Assembly (NCBI GenBank): GCA_027533455.1
Contig: JAPZUC010000001.1
Coordinates: 62,001 to 126,000 of the forward strand
DNA: 64,000 nt
From: Porphyrobacter sp.
GTDB lineage: Bacteria; Pseudomonadota; Alphaproteobacteria; Sphingomonadales; Sphingomonadaceae
Direction of reading: 5' to 3'
A program made the translations under genes and the position numbers. Positions 1 through 16,952 of this stretch are shown in pieces (position 1 is the first letter of the stretch; every line of letters begins with the position of its first letter). A model generated the notes under the pieces. That model worked only from the letters and a program-made list of their open reading frames with translations. It was not told the DNA's origin and searched no databases.

Positions 1-2249
1 AGTTCTGAGCGACTGCCGATCCGGTCGAGGAACGGCTCGCGCGCGGCGCGCACCGCGCCCCAGTCGACGCCGCGAAGGGCCGGGTCGTAGAAGAAGTCGC
101 GATGTAGGCGCCACGCGTCGACGAACATCTGCCGCCATTCCGCGCGCGGATCGATCGTCAGGCGCCAATCACCAAGGCGGACCTGATTGGCCGCGGGCTT
201 TTCGGGAAACTTCCGGTCGGCGGGGACAAGAAAGAGCACCGGCTTGTTGGGCGGCCCGCTCAGCACCAGCGCGGTCTGGCGGTCGGCCGAGAGATCCATC
301 CCGCGCGCGCCGGGCGCGAAGATTTCCTCGCGCGGGTCCTTCTTGTCGATCGCGATCGAGATGATGTCGTCGTCGCGGCGGGTGTAAAGGAACTTCTCGT
401 TCGCCAGCAGCTGCCCTTCGACCCCCGGCTTGACCGGCAGCTTGTAGAGCCGGGCGGCCACCCCATCGAGCACGATGGAGGGCTTTGCCAGCGCTACCTT
501 CTTGCCCTTCTTGTCCTTGGCCTCGCCCATGGCAGCCGCGCTTTCGGGCGTGTCTCTAGCTTCTCCTTCAGGCTTGTCCTCCGCTGCTGCGCGGGTCAGC
601 TCATTGTCCTCACGCATCCGGAAACCGGCTGCCGGATCAAGCTGGAGCGCAAAGATCTCGCCGCGGTCGCTGAAGGCGACACCCATGTTGCGGTCGCCCC
701 ATGGGCTGCCCGGCTCGGGCGCGAAGTTGCGGTCGGAGATGAAATAGAGCCAGGCGCCGTCGTGCGCGAAAGCGGGCGCATAGCTGTTGTACTTGCCCGA
801 TGTCGCCTGAACGCGCCGGCCCGTGGCGAGATTTTGGATCTGGATGTCGGCCGTGTTGCCGCCATTGGTCAGCGCGACCTCGGCATAGGCGATGTGGGTC
901 GAATCCGGCGAGAAAACGATATCGAAGAACGCGTCGTCCGCCCCGCTCTCGTTGCGCGCAAGCAATGTCACGCGGCCCGTGACGACATCGACTTTCTGCA
1001 GCCGCGACTTCTTGTCCCAGACCACCACGGTCTTGCCATCAGGCGCGATCGCGAAGGACCAGATGTGGGCATCATAACCCTTGGTCACCGCGACCGGAGT
1101 ACTGGTGCCGTCGGCTGAAAGGGCAAATATATCGCCGCGGTCGCCCTGATCGAGAACCATGAACACCTTTTTGCCGTCGGACGACTGTACCGCCTGCCGC
1201 GCCCGCGCTGCCAGCGGCACCGGCAATTCGATGCGGCGCAACTGGCCGGGCGCGGCGAGCGCAACCCGTCCCCGTGCGGTCACCGCGACCATTTCGCCCG
1301 AGGCGGAAATCCGCGCCGCCTCGAACCAGCGCATCGGATCGTCGATCGCGCGAACGCGGGTCTGCTCACGGTCGGTAACGAGGTCGATTGCGAGCTTCTG
1401 CAGCGCACCTCGGCTGGTGGAGAATACGTGAAGATCGGCACCGTTCTGCAGGAACACGTCGCCCCCTTCCATGTTGGCCTGAAGCACAGGGAAGGGGAGT
1501 TCGGGGGAGTCCTGACGCAGGCCACTGCCATCCTCGGCAACTGACCACACCGCGTCCTTGCCCGACTTGTCGGCGATAAAGTAGATCCTTCCGCCATAGG
1601 CCATCGGCATCCGGATCGGCGCTCCAAAATCGGCGAGCAGTTGAACAGCCTCGGCCTCAGAGCCGGTCTGCCAGCGCCACAACTGCTCCATGCCGCCCCC
1701 GCGATAGAGCACCGCATTGTCGCGCGCCCGAGCATATAGACCACGGCGGATGAAAAACAGCGTGCGCCCGTCCGCCCCGAAGACCGCATCATTGGCGCGC
1801 CACAGGGGGACCGGTTTTGCCTCACCGCCGGACGGATCAATGGTATAAAGCACCTCGCCCATCCCTCCGCCCGTGATCGACGTGGAATAGATGACGTGTC
1901 CATCCGGGGTCCAGCCGATCGTGCGAACGAACCCGCCCTCGAAGGTCAAACGACGGGGCCGTCCGCCTGCTACGGGCATCACATAGATATCGCGGTCGCT
2001 ATCGTAGCTGGCGGTAAACGCGATCAGCGTGCCATCCGGGGAAATGGCCGGCTCGCTTTCCTCGCCATCTGCATTGGTGAGCCGCACCGCGCTGCCACCG
2101 TCGCGGGCGCTGCGCCACAGGTCGCCCTCGCTGGCGAAGACCAGCACATCGCCGCGCGCCGCAGGGTACTGATAATAGCCCTCCTCGGCAGCAATCGGGA
2201 ATGCGATCAAAGCAAGTAAACTGCCTGCGCCGACAAAAAGAGCTTTCAT
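1..2249 (-). CDS. Tricorn-like S41 family peptidase, N-terminal part (runs off left edge)
   Basis: The gene starts at the ATG whose complement is at 2247-2249, preceded by an AGGGG Shine-Dalgarno, and stays open to base 1 (749 codons seen). Residues 1-21 form a signal peptide (MKALFVGAGSLLALIAFPIAA), so the product is exported. After it come WD40-like/PD40 beta-propeller repeats with phrases such as LTNADGEESEPAISPDG, VFSPDSTHIAYAE and YAPAFAHDGAWLYFISDR. The last visible stretch (LHRDFFYDPALRGVDWGAVR) is typical of the segment before the core domains of tricorn-type S41 peptidases. The PDZ and protease domains, with the catalytic Ser/Lys or Ser/His, would lie left of the window and are not seen. 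Likely role: periplasmic degradation of peptides or misfolded proteins. Divergent from the DUF885 gene. Confidence 0.82.
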   Translation of the reverse strand, partial: MKALFVGAGSLLALIAFPIAAEEGYYQYPAARGDVLVFASEGDLWRSARDGGSAVRLTNADGEESEPAISPDGTLIAFTASYDSDRDIYVMPVAGGRPRRLTFEGGFVRTIGWTPDGHVIYSTSITGGGMGEVLYTIDPSGGEAKPVPLWRANDAVFGADGRTLFFIRRGLYARARDNAVLYRGGGMEQLWRWQTGSEAEAVQLLADFGAPIRMPMAYGGRIYFIADKSGKDAVWSVAEDGSGLRQDSPELPFPVLQANMEGGDVFLQNGADLHVFSTSRGALQKLAIDLVTDREQTRVRAIDDPMRWFEAARISASGEMVAVTARGRVALAAPGQLRRIELPVPLAARARQAVQSSDGKKVFMVLDQGDRGDIFALSADGTSTPVAVTKGYDAHIWSFAIAPDGKTVVVWDKKSRLQKVDVVTGRVTLLARNESGADDAFFDIVFSPDSTHIAYAEVALTNGGNTADIQIQNLATGRRVQATSGKYNSYAPAFAHDGAWLYFISDRNFAPEPGSPWGDRNMGVAFSDRGEIFALQLDPAAGFRMREDNELTRAAAEDKPEGEARDTPESAAAMGEAKDKKGKKVALAKPSIVLDGVAARLYKLPVKPGVEGQLLANEKFLYTRRDDDIISIAIDKKDPREEIFAPGARGMDLSADRQTALVLSGPPNKPVLFLVPADRKFPEKPAANQVRLGDWRLTIDPRAEWRQMFVDAWRLHRDFFYDPALRGVDWGAVRAAREPFLDRIGSRSE

Positions 2250-2370
2250 TGATACCACCCCTGAGATTTTGTCAGGTCTAGATGTCGCACCCCGGCACAT
2301 TGAGCAAGCGGGCCGGTCGATTGCCATCTGTCGTCGGTAGACCACACATCAGCCCCATCAGCGCCCACGC

Positions 2371-2399
2371 TTGACAGGGCCGCCGCACACGGTCTGAAC
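2371..2399 (+). promoter_or_regulatory. Possible promoter of the DUF885 gene
   Basis: A perfect TTGACA -35 box lies at 2371-2376 in the divergent region. The -10 box expected 16-18 bases downstream (around CTGAAC/TGAACT, 2393-2400) is poor, so only the -35 half is convincing. It is 62 bases before the ATG at 2438. Confidence 0.35.
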
Positions 2400-2437
2400 T
2401 GCGCCCGAAGCGATGGCAGGCGAGGGGGGGAGCGTTC

Positions 2438-4096
2438 ATGCGATATATTCTGGTGGTCCTGAGCCTTGTCCTAGCAGTCGCAGGGCCAGCCCACGCGCAG
2501 GCGCCCGAACCGGCAGGTTATGACCAGTTAGTGACGCTCCACCAGGAACTGCGGCAGTGGATGCTTCCCGGCTTCACTGATGAAGTCGTGCTCGATTCAG
2601 GCGCGCGAATTGGGGATGTCTATGCCGATGACCTGATGGCGCAAAAGCTGGCGGGGCTGGAGCGGTTCGACACTGGCCTAGCTGCCCTGCCGGTCACCTC
2701 GTGGCCGCGCGCGCAGCAAGCCGATTACCTCGCCGTGAAGTCGATCCTCAACGGTTATCGCTTCAATCTGGAAGTGCTGCGCCCTTGGAAGCGCGACCCC
2801 GGCTTCTATCTCGATCCGCTCATGGCGGTCGCCTTTGCCGAGGTCTCCGGCGACAAGGCAGACGTGGCCAAGCTGCGGTCACGCCTGCGCGAAGTACCGC
2901 CGCTGCTCGCCTCAGCGCGGGTCAACCTTAAGGAAGTGGCGGGCGACTTCGCCGACCTTGCGCTCCACAATCTCGACAACAGCGACGGGGTGAACCACTA
3001 TCACCCCTACCGCACCACCCCGCCCGCCGGGATCATCGGATGGTACGAGGATCTGCTCGCGCGCAGCCGCACGGCCCGTCCCGATCTCGTCACCGATGTC
3101 ACTGCGGCCCGCGACGCGCTGGTCGCCTTCCGCGACTGGCTGCGTGCCGAACGCCCTTTTATGATTGCTCCGGGCGGGGTCGGGCCGGAGCGCTATGACT
3201 GGTACATCCGCCACGTCCGTATGATCCCGCTGACCGCCGCCGAGATGCAGACTTTGGCCGAGCGCGAGCACGAACGTATGACTGCCGCGCTCGTCCTGCT
3301 GCGCCACCGCAACCGTGATCTGCCGCAGCTGACCCTGTCGCAGGGTGCCTTCGAGCAAGCCGGCAAGATTGCCGCGACCGACCGCATCGTCCGCCAGTTC
3401 CTGCGCGAGGAGAAGATTATCACCATCCCCGAGGATATCGGCGATCTGGGCAGCAACACGCCATATATCGAGCGCCCCGGCGGGCCGAACTTCTGGGAGC
3501 AGATCCAGTTCCGCGATCCGATCCCCGATCACCTCCACGCCGTCATCCCCGGGCACCGCTTCGATACGGTGCTGGCAGAACGGGACACCCGCCCTATCCG
3601 CGGTCGATACAGCGATGGCGGACGGTCGGAAGGCTGGGCGACTTATCTTGAGGAAGCGCTGATGATTGCCGGGGCAACGCGCCATTCCCCGCGCGCTGAC
3701 GAGTTTATCGAGCTCTTCGGTATCTTCCGCGCGGCGCGCGTGCCCGCCGACATTGCCATGCAGCAGAACCGCTGGAGCGTTGCCGAGGCGGTCGCCTACA
3801 TGCGCGGCCGGACACCGTGGCTGGACGAGGATGTCGCGAGGGTCGACGTCGAGATCTACCTGCGCCGTCCTCCGGGCTATGGCATCGCCTACACCATCGG
3901 CAAGCTTCAGATGGACGCGCTGCTCGCGGACCGCTCAAGCCAGCTAGGCGAGGCCTTCAAGCTCGATGAATTCCACGACCAGTTCCTGGCTGCAGGACGT
4001 CTGCCGATTGCGCTGACGCGTTTCGAGATGACGGGGCTGGACGACGAGGTGGCGCTGTTCTGGAACACGCCGCCAATCCCGCCAGCCACGCGCTAG
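2438..4096 (+). CDS. DUF885 family exported protein (putative metallohydrolase)
   Basis: A 552-residue protein starting at ATG 2438 behind GGGGGAG. Residues 1-20 are a signal peptide ending in GPAHA, so the protein is exported. The DUF885 signature is in the C-terminal half: an H-x3-PGH element (HAVIPGH) followed about 28 residues later by SEGWATYLEEAL. In this family the two elements resemble metallopeptidase active-site motifs. The usual HExxPGHxxQ form is changed here: the first Glu is absent and the residue after PGH-RF is Asp, so activity may differ. The substrate is unknown. The gene converges on gltX, and the two stop codons interlock in a single CTAG (4093-4096). Confidence 0.85.
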   Translation: MRYILVVLSLVLAVAGPAHAQAPEPAGYDQLVTLHQELRQWMLPGFTDEVVLDSGARIGDVYADDLMAQKLAGLERFDTGLAALPVTSWPRAQQADYLAVKSILNGYRFNLEVLRPWKRDPGFYLDPLMAVAFAEVSGDKADVAKLRSRLREVPPLLASARVNLKEVAGDFADLALHNLDNSDGVNHYHPYRTTPPAGIIGWYEDLLARSRTARPDLVTDVTAARDALVAFRDWLRAERPFMIAPGGVGPERYDWYIRHVRMIPLTAAEMQTLAEREHERMTAALVLLRHRNRDLPQLTLSQGAFEQAGKIAATDRIVRQFLREEKIITIPEDIGDLGSNTPYIERPGGPNFWEQIQFRDPIPDHLHAVIPGHRFDTVLAERDTRPIRGRYSDGGRSEGWATYLEEALMIAGATRHSPRADEFIELFGIFRAARVPADIAMQQNRWSVAEAVAYMRGRTPWLDEDVARVDVEIYLRRPPGYGIAYTIGKLQMDALLADRSSQLGEAFKLDEFHDQFLAAGRLPIALTRFEMTGLDDEVALFWNTPPIPPATR

Positions 4097-5451
4097 GTAG
4101 TGGCGCGGGCGAGCCTCGCGCGGGCTTCCGCCTCGCCAATAAGGGGCAGCAATTCGCCCATGTCGGGGCCGTGATCCATCCCGGTGAGCGCCTGGCGCAG
4201 CGGCAGGAACAGCGTACGGCCCTTGCGGCCGGTAGACTCCTTGAGAGCGCTCGTGAGTGCCGCCCAGGGATCATCACCCCAGACCAGTTTGGCTCCAGCT
4301 TCGGCAAGGAATGCCTTGTCCTCCTGCGAGAATGCGGGCTGTTCGATCGGGCCGGTCACCAGGCGCCACCACTCCGCTGCCTCGCCGATATGGGCAAGGT
4401 TCGGGCGCACCGCGTGCCAACCGGCGGCATCCATACCTGCGGGTAGGCGCGAAGCCACGGCTTCAAAGGACAGCTGATGGACGATCCCGGCGTTGAGCCG
4501 CTCGAGATCCTCTTCGTCGAACTTGGCTGGCGCGCGGCCGAAGGTTGCCAGATCGAAGCTGGCGGTCAGAGCCGCACGGTCAGCAACCGGTTCGACCGGC
4601 TGGGAGGTGCCGAGCCGCGCAAGCAGCGCAATGATCGCTTCGGGCTCGATCCCGCGTTCACGGAAGGCGTCGCAACTAAGCGAGCCGAGGCGCTTGGACA
4701 GCTTGCCCTCGCGACCCACCAGCAGCGCCTCGTGCGCGAAGGCGGGGATGGTTTTTGCTGCACTATCTGATGCAGCATAATCTGCAGCAAAAAGTGCGGT
4801 AAATATCTGGATTTGCACGGCGGTGTTCGACACATGGTCTTCGCCGCGAAGCACCTGCGTGATGCCCATATCAATATCGTCGATCGCGCTTGGCATCATG
4901 TAGAGCCACGATCTGTCGGCGCGGCGAATGACCGGATCGGACAGCTGCGCCGCATCGAACTTCTGGATGCCGCGGATGCCGTCTTGCCACGTGATTGGCT
5001 CGTCGTGGTCGAGCAGGAAGCGCCAGTGCGCCTGCGTGCCTTCGGCTTCCTTGGCCGCCCGCTCGGCATCAGTCAGCTTCAGCGCGGCGCGGTCGTAGAT
5101 CGGCGGCAACCCGCGCGAGAGCTGGATCTTGCGCTTCACGTCGAGCTCCTGCGCAGTCTCGTAGCAGGGATAGATCCGCCCCGCCGACCGGAGCTGATCG
5201 AAGGCTGCCTGATAGCGATCCAGCCGCGCCGACTGCCGTTCTTCGCGATCCCACGTGAGGCCGAGCCAGGTGAGGTCCGCACGGATTGCCTCGACGTAAT
5301 CCTCGCGGCTGCGTTCGGCATCGGTATCATCGATGCGCAGGATGAAGGTGCCGCCCGTCTGCCGCGCCAGCATCCAGTTGTGGAGCGCGGTGCGGATGTT
5401 GCCAACATGAAGGCGGCCGGTGGGCGATGGGGCGAAGCGGGTGGTGGTCAT
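4093..5451 (-). CDS. gltX: Glutamate-tRNA ligase (short form)
   Basis: A 452-residue class I aminoacyl-tRNA synthetase that charges tRNA with glutamate in the cytoplasm. The HIGH-type ATP motif is HVGN at residues 15-18 within FAPSPTGRLHVGN, and the KMSKS-type loop is KLSKRLG at 250-256. The zinc-site cysteine cluster of bacterial GluRS is degenerate (PCYET at 95-99, only one Cys). At 452 residues it is shorter than typical GluRS (about 470-500). Many alphaproteobacteria carry two GluRS genes, one of which charges tRNA-Gln for later amidation; which type this is cannot be decided from the sequence alone. The gene is followed by the convergent DUF885 gene and preceded at 39 bases by a small unknown gene on the same strand. 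Confidence 0.93.
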   Translation of the reverse strand: MTTTRFAPSPTGRLHVGNIRTALHNWMLARQTGGTFILRIDDTDAERSREDYVEAIRADLTWLGLTWDREERQSARLDRYQAAFDQLRSAGRIYPCYETAQELDVKRKIQLSRGLPPIYDRAALKLTDAERAAKEAEGTQAHWRFLLDHDEPITWQDGIRGIQKFDAAQLSDPVIRRADRSWLYMMPSAIDDIDMGITQVLRGEDHVSNTAVQIQIFTALFAADYAASDSAAKTIPAFAHEALLVGREGKLSKRLGSLSCDAFRERGIEPEAIIALLARLGTSQPVEPVADRAALTASFDLATFGRAPAKFDEEDLERLNAGIVHQLSFEAVASRLPAGMDAAGWHAVRPNLAHIGEAAEWWRLVTGPIEQPAFSQEDKAFLAEAGAKLVWGDDPWAALTSALKESTGRKGRTLFLPLRQALTGMDHGPDMGELLPLIGEAEARARLARATT

Positions 5452-5490
5452 GCCCGTGCGGTAGAGCGCGCCGCCGCTACCCGCAAGCGG

Positions 5491-5925
5491 TCACAGCGCC
5501 CGGATTTCGGCCGCAGCCAGCGCAAGTGTGCCTTCCCAAAAGCGGTGCGCGCGCTCGGGGCGGACAAGGCCGTTCAGCGCCGCTTCGAAACCACCACGGC
5601 CACCCTCGGCAGCGGCATCGACAAAGGCACCGATGGTCGCTTCGTCATGGCTCAGCAGCCGGCAGCAATATCTCGAAATGTGGACGTTCTCGGGCCAATG
5701 GGCCGGAATCGCCTGAGCCAGGATCAGCGCCTTGGCCGCCACCTCTACGCTGCCGAGGCGGTTCGCCAGTTCCGGCACAGGATCGTGCCTTGCCCGTTCG
5801 TGCACAGCGATGAGCCGCATGGCATGGATGAACCGGCCCGCAATCGGCCCCAGACGTTCGATACGCGGCGGCACGGCCAGCGCGGCGATAATCGAGCGGG
5901 TGGCTGCGGTGGGGCATTGGGACAT
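5491..5925 (-). CDS. Conserved-looking protein of unknown function
   Basis: A 144-residue protein I do not recognise. The ATG at 5925 is chosen because a GAGG box sits 6 bases upstream; the in-frame ATG at 5961 has no ribosome site. There is no signal peptide or membrane segment, and the sequence is Ala- and Arg-rich and probably helical (for example AVHERARHDP, VEVAAKALILAQAIP, FEAALNGLVRPERAHRFWEG). It contains a CC pair in SRYCCRLLSH. It lies on the same strand between rpoC, with that gene's terminator in between, and gltX, so it probably starts its own short transcript with gltX. Codon use resembles the neighbours, which supports a real gene. Confidence 0.6.
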   Translation of the reverse strand: MSQCPTAATRSIIAALAVPPRIERLGPIAGRFIHAMRLIAVHERARHDPVPELANRLGSVEVAAKALILAQAIPAHWPENVHISRYCCRLLSHDEATIGAFVDAAAEGGRGGFEAALNGLVRPERAHRFWEGTLALAAAEIRAL

Positions 5926-6013
5926 GGGACCTCGCTGTAGCTGGGAGACGACGCCGCCCATCTTACTTTATTGCGAGTGCGTTGCAATAACGACTATAAG
6001 CGTTTCGTCGCTG

Positions 6014-6053
6014 TCAAAGAAAAGCCCCGCCGGAGCTTGCGCTCGGGCGGGGC
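6014..6053 (-). terminator. Rho-independent terminator of rpoBC
   Basis: On the minus strand a 12-bp GC-rich stem (arms 6042-6053 and 6024-6035, one mismatch, 6-base loop) is followed by TTTTCTTTG. It lies 25 bases past the rpoC stop codon. Confidence 0.85.
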
Positions 6054-6078
6054 CGCTCTTGCCGCGAAAGCGGGGAGC

Positions 6079-10380
<4,302 letters not shown>

Positions 10381-10448
10381 GACTGTGTTCCCTTAGGGGG
10401 ATGAATCTCGAAAGCGGGGTGGCTGGGGGGCATCACGCCCCCCGTGCC

Positions 10449-14645
<4,197 letters not shown>

Positions 14646-14889
14646 GGAAGATTGGGCCTCTTGATTGGGCCGCACGAGGCGTAAGACCTCGCGCGGACAG
14701 GAAAAATCGCAGTCGTCAGGCGCGAAAAAAGCCACTTGCGACGCCAAGACGCCGCATGGCCACCCCGCCGGTCCGGCTGGTGATGGCAGCAACATCTGAT
14801 TGCATCGCGAGAGTGGCTATCCGCCGCTTCCATTTCGGGACCGATCCCCGCGTATGAATCGGTCTTGCTCGAAGCTGGCGTGAGGGGCG

Positions 14890-14918
14890 CATGTAGGATT
14901 GCACCCCCGCCCTGTCAA
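14890..14918 (-). promoter_or_regulatory. Promoter of rpoBC
   Basis: On the minus strand a perfect TTGACA (14913-14918) is separated by exactly 17 bases from TACATG (14890-14895). Transcription would start near 14883, leaving about 238 bases of leader before the rpoB ATG. Nothing else is coding in 14646-15039; I see no clear leader peptide or terminator there. Confidence 0.7.
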
Positions 14919-15039
14919 CGCCCCAACGAGCACGGGTCGTCGCACACCGCGACAATATCGTCTTGGCGATCCGCGCGGGTTGGAATGCAAGCCAGGCGGC
15001 CTGTTTGCCTACCGCAGCGACCGCACCTTTAGCAGAGCC

Positions 15040-15435
15040 TCAATCGGACCGCACCCGCTCCATCACCAGCGCAGCGATCGCCAACAGCAGGATCGCGCCC
15101 GCCTCGTAGACCACGTTCTCGGCCTGCATGTCCTTGCCCTGAAGCACGATCAGTCTGGCGATTGCGGTGATCGCGATGAAGATCGGGAAGACGAACGACG
15201 AAGCCTTGCCGGTGTAGAACACCGCGATCATGGCGATTACTTCGGTGTAGAGGAACATCAACAAGATATCGGCCAGCACAATGCTGCCACGTTGATAGAC
15301 CGCCGCGACCTCGGCCCCCGCAGCGCCGAGCGTCATCAGCGCTGCGACCATCAGCAAGCCCTGCTCGATGAAGCGGAGCGCCCTGCCGGCAGGGTTGGTC
15401 TTGGAGCCGGGTTCGGCGGGGTTAGGAGCGTCCAT
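15040..15435 (-). CDS. PsiE-like inner-membrane protein
   Basis: A 131-residue membrane protein resembling the phosphate-starvation-inducible PsiE family, whose molecular role is not established. Four hydrophobic segments are visible: LLMVAALMTLGAAGAEVAAVY, IVLADILLMFLYTEVIAMIAVFY, FVFPIFIAITAIARLIVL and VYEAGAILLLAIAALVM. The ATG at 15435 (MDAPNPAEPG) is chosen over an upstream TTG at 15471; a GAG lies close upstream. It sits between rpoB and rplJ, on the rpoBC strand but upstream of the rpoBC promoter, so it is probably a separate transcript. Its position inside a normally contiguous ribosomal/RNA polymerase cluster is unusual. Confidence 0.8.
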   Translation of the reverse strand: MDAPNPAEPGSKTNPAGRALRFIEQGLLMVAALMTLGAAGAEVAAVYQRGSIVLADILLMFLYTEVIAMIAVFYTGKASSFVFPIFIAITAIARLIVLQGKDMQAENVVYEAGAILLLAIAALVMERVRSD

Positions 15436-15537
15436 TGCTCGCACGATAGGTCCAAAGCCGCTCCGATCCAAGGCTTTGCCGCAAGTTTGCCGATCAGATG
15501 CCTCCGCAACGGCACGTCCGCGCGAGGGACAAATTCC

Positions 15538-15565
15538 TTGACTCGGCCCCCCGCACCGCTAATGC
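15538..15565 (+). promoter_or_regulatory. Candidate promoter of rplJL
   Basis: TTGACT at 15538-15543, a 16-base spacer and TAATGC at 15560-15565. The -35 box is good and the -10 weak. It lies about 40 bases before the L10 leader fold, which is the expected place. Confidence 0.5.
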
Positions 15566-15599
15566 GCCCGCCGACCGGCCAAGCCTTTGGCTGATCCGG

Positions 15600-15662
15600 T
15601 CATCCGTCCGAGACAGTTGGTGAAGGCAATTGGGCCTTCTTAATTTCCAGCCTAGACGGGGA
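15600..15662 (+). promoter_or_regulatory. Ribosomal protein L10 leader (rplJ autoregulation)
   Basis: The leader contains the conserved L10-leader parts: CCGTCCGAGACAGTTGG at 15604-15620 and CCAGCCTAGACGGG at 15647-15660. Closing stem CCGTC (15604-15608) pairs with GACGG (15655-15659); GTTGG pairs with CCAGC with one G-U; and GAAGGC (15622-15627) pairs with GCCTTC (15634-15639). In the known family, surplus L10 or L10-L12 complex binds this kink-turn fold and represses translation. The remaining bases 15663-15840 are an untranslated leader in which I see no gene. Confidence 0.85.
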
Positions 15663-15840
15663 AACGAGATTTCGCAGGCAGCCTTACGCTACCTGCTCGC
15701 GTGCCTGCCATGATGCCGGCGCACACCCTCCTTCCCTTTCGACGGACTCGCCCGTGTTCGGAGCTTCGGCCCCGTACGCGGACAAACGTAGCCGGTCGCG
15801 CAGGAGCCATCCTACGCGACCATTAGTGAAGGAGTATGGC

Positions 15841-16353
15841 ATGGATCGTTCGCAGAAAGCCGACGCGGTTGCCCAGCTCAATGCGGTCTTCAACGAGGTT
15901 GCCGTGGTGGTTGTCACCCGTAACCTCGGCATGACGGTGGCCCAGTCCACCGCCCTGCGCCTGAAGATGCGCGATGCTGGCGCTACCTACAAGGTTGCGA
16001 AGAACCGTCTCGCCAATCTCGCCCTCGAAAACACCGACTATGTCGGGCTCAGTGACATGCTCACTGGCCCGGTCGGGCTGGCCTGGTCGACTGACCCGGT
16101 CGCGGCTGCCAAGGCCGCTGTCGAATTCGCCAAGACGAACGACAAGCTCGAAATCGTCGGCGGGTCGATGGGTTCGGTCGTCCTCGACGAAGCAGGGATC
16201 CGGGCGCTTGCCTCGATGCCGAGCCTCGACGAGCTGCGCGCCAAGCTCATTGGTCTGGTCAACGCACCTGCGACGAAGATCGCCCAGGTCGTTACCGCAC
16301 CCGCGGCCAAGGTCGCCCGTGTTTTCGCCGCTTACGCGGACAAGGCAGCCTAA
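15841..16353 (+). CDS. rplJ: 50S ribosomal protein L10
   Basis: The 170-residue L10 is the base of the ribosomal stalk and binds 23S rRNA and L7/L12 dimers. The start is ATG 15841 with GGAG at 15831-15834; an overlapping ATG at 15836 is out of frame. Typical family features are MDRSQKADAVAQLN, VVVTRNLGMTVAQ and KVAKNRLANLALE, with a C-terminal helix (LRAKLIGLVNAPATKIAQ onward) that holds L7/L12. It is cotranscribed with rplL 69 bases downstream and preceded by the L10 leader, so it is probably feedback-controlled by its own product. It is transcribed away from rpoBC instead of into it. Confidence 0.98.
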   Translation: MDRSQKADAVAQLNAVFNEVAVVVVTRNLGMTVAQSTALRLKMRDAGATYKVAKNRLANLALENTDYVGLSDMLTGPVGLAWSTDPVAAAKAAVEFAKTNDKLEIVGGSMGSVVLDEAGIRALASMPSLDELRAKLIGLVNAPATKIAQVVTAPAAKVARVFAAYADKAA

Positions 16354-16422
16354 GAGACGCTTTTCGTCCGACGAAACAATCTTGGGGCATTTCCGCCCCG
16401 CCACAATTTGGAGTGAACCATC

Positions 16423-16794
16423 ATGGCCGATATTGCCAAGCTTGTTGAAGAACTTTCGAAGCTGACCGTGCTCGAAGCCGCCGACCTCGCCAAGGCCCTC
16501 GAAGAAGCATGGGGCGTTAGCGCCGCTGCTGCTGTTGCGGTTGCTGCCGGCCCGGCCGCTGCTGCCGAAGCTGTCGAAGAGCAGACCGAATTCGACGTCA
16601 TCCTGACCGGCGACGGCGGGAAGAAGATCCAGGTCATCAAGGAAGTCCGCGCCATCACCGGCCTCGGTCTGACTGAAGCCAAGGCTCTCGTCGAAGGCGC
16701 GCCCAAGGCCGTCAAGGAAGGCGTGAACAAGGCTGAAGCCGAAGACATCAAGAAGAAGATCGAAGAAGCCGGCGGCACCGTCGAGCTCAAGTAA
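16423..16794 (+). CDS. rplL: 50S ribosomal protein L7/L12
   Basis: The 123-residue stalk protein that recruits translation factors. It shows the three usual parts: an N-terminal dimerisation helix (residues 1-35), an Ala-rich flexible hinge ([20 protein letters not shown]), and the C-terminal factor-binding domain with [15 protein letters not shown]. Ribosome site GGAG lies 11 bases upstream of ATG 16423. It is the second gene of rplJL; a strong terminator follows at 16842, so transcription stops here and does not continue into rpoB as in the classical operon. Confidence 0.99.
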   Translation: MADIAKLVEELSKLTVLEAADLAKALEEAWGVSAAAAVAVAAGPAAAAEAVEEQTEFDVILTGDGGKKIQVIKEVRAITGLGLTEAKALVEGAPKAVKEGVNKAEAEDIKKKIEEAGGTVELK

Positions 16795-16841
16795 GCCCCT
16801 TTGGAAGTTTTGCGGGTGTCTTGAAGCACTCGCAGATGGGA

Positions 16842-16872
16842 GGGCGGCGCCAGCGATGGCGCCGCCCTTTTT
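16842..16872 (+). terminator. Rho-independent terminator after rplJL
   Basis: A perfect 11-bp stem, GGGCGGCGCCA (16842-16852) with TGGCGCCGCCC (16857-16867), a GCGA loop and five Ts. It is nearly identical to the terminator at 17492-17521. Confidence 0.93.
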
Positions 16873-16952
16873 CGTTTACCTGCCAAAATTTGATGCTACC
16901 CCGAGCGGGAGGATTCCGAGGGGGGATCCTTGCAATAGGGGGCCTTATCTCG

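Noticed and set aside
14716-14955. Small minus-strand frame in the rpoB leader
   Set aside because: It spans the promoter itself and has no ribosome site; the composition is Arg-rich and looks random.
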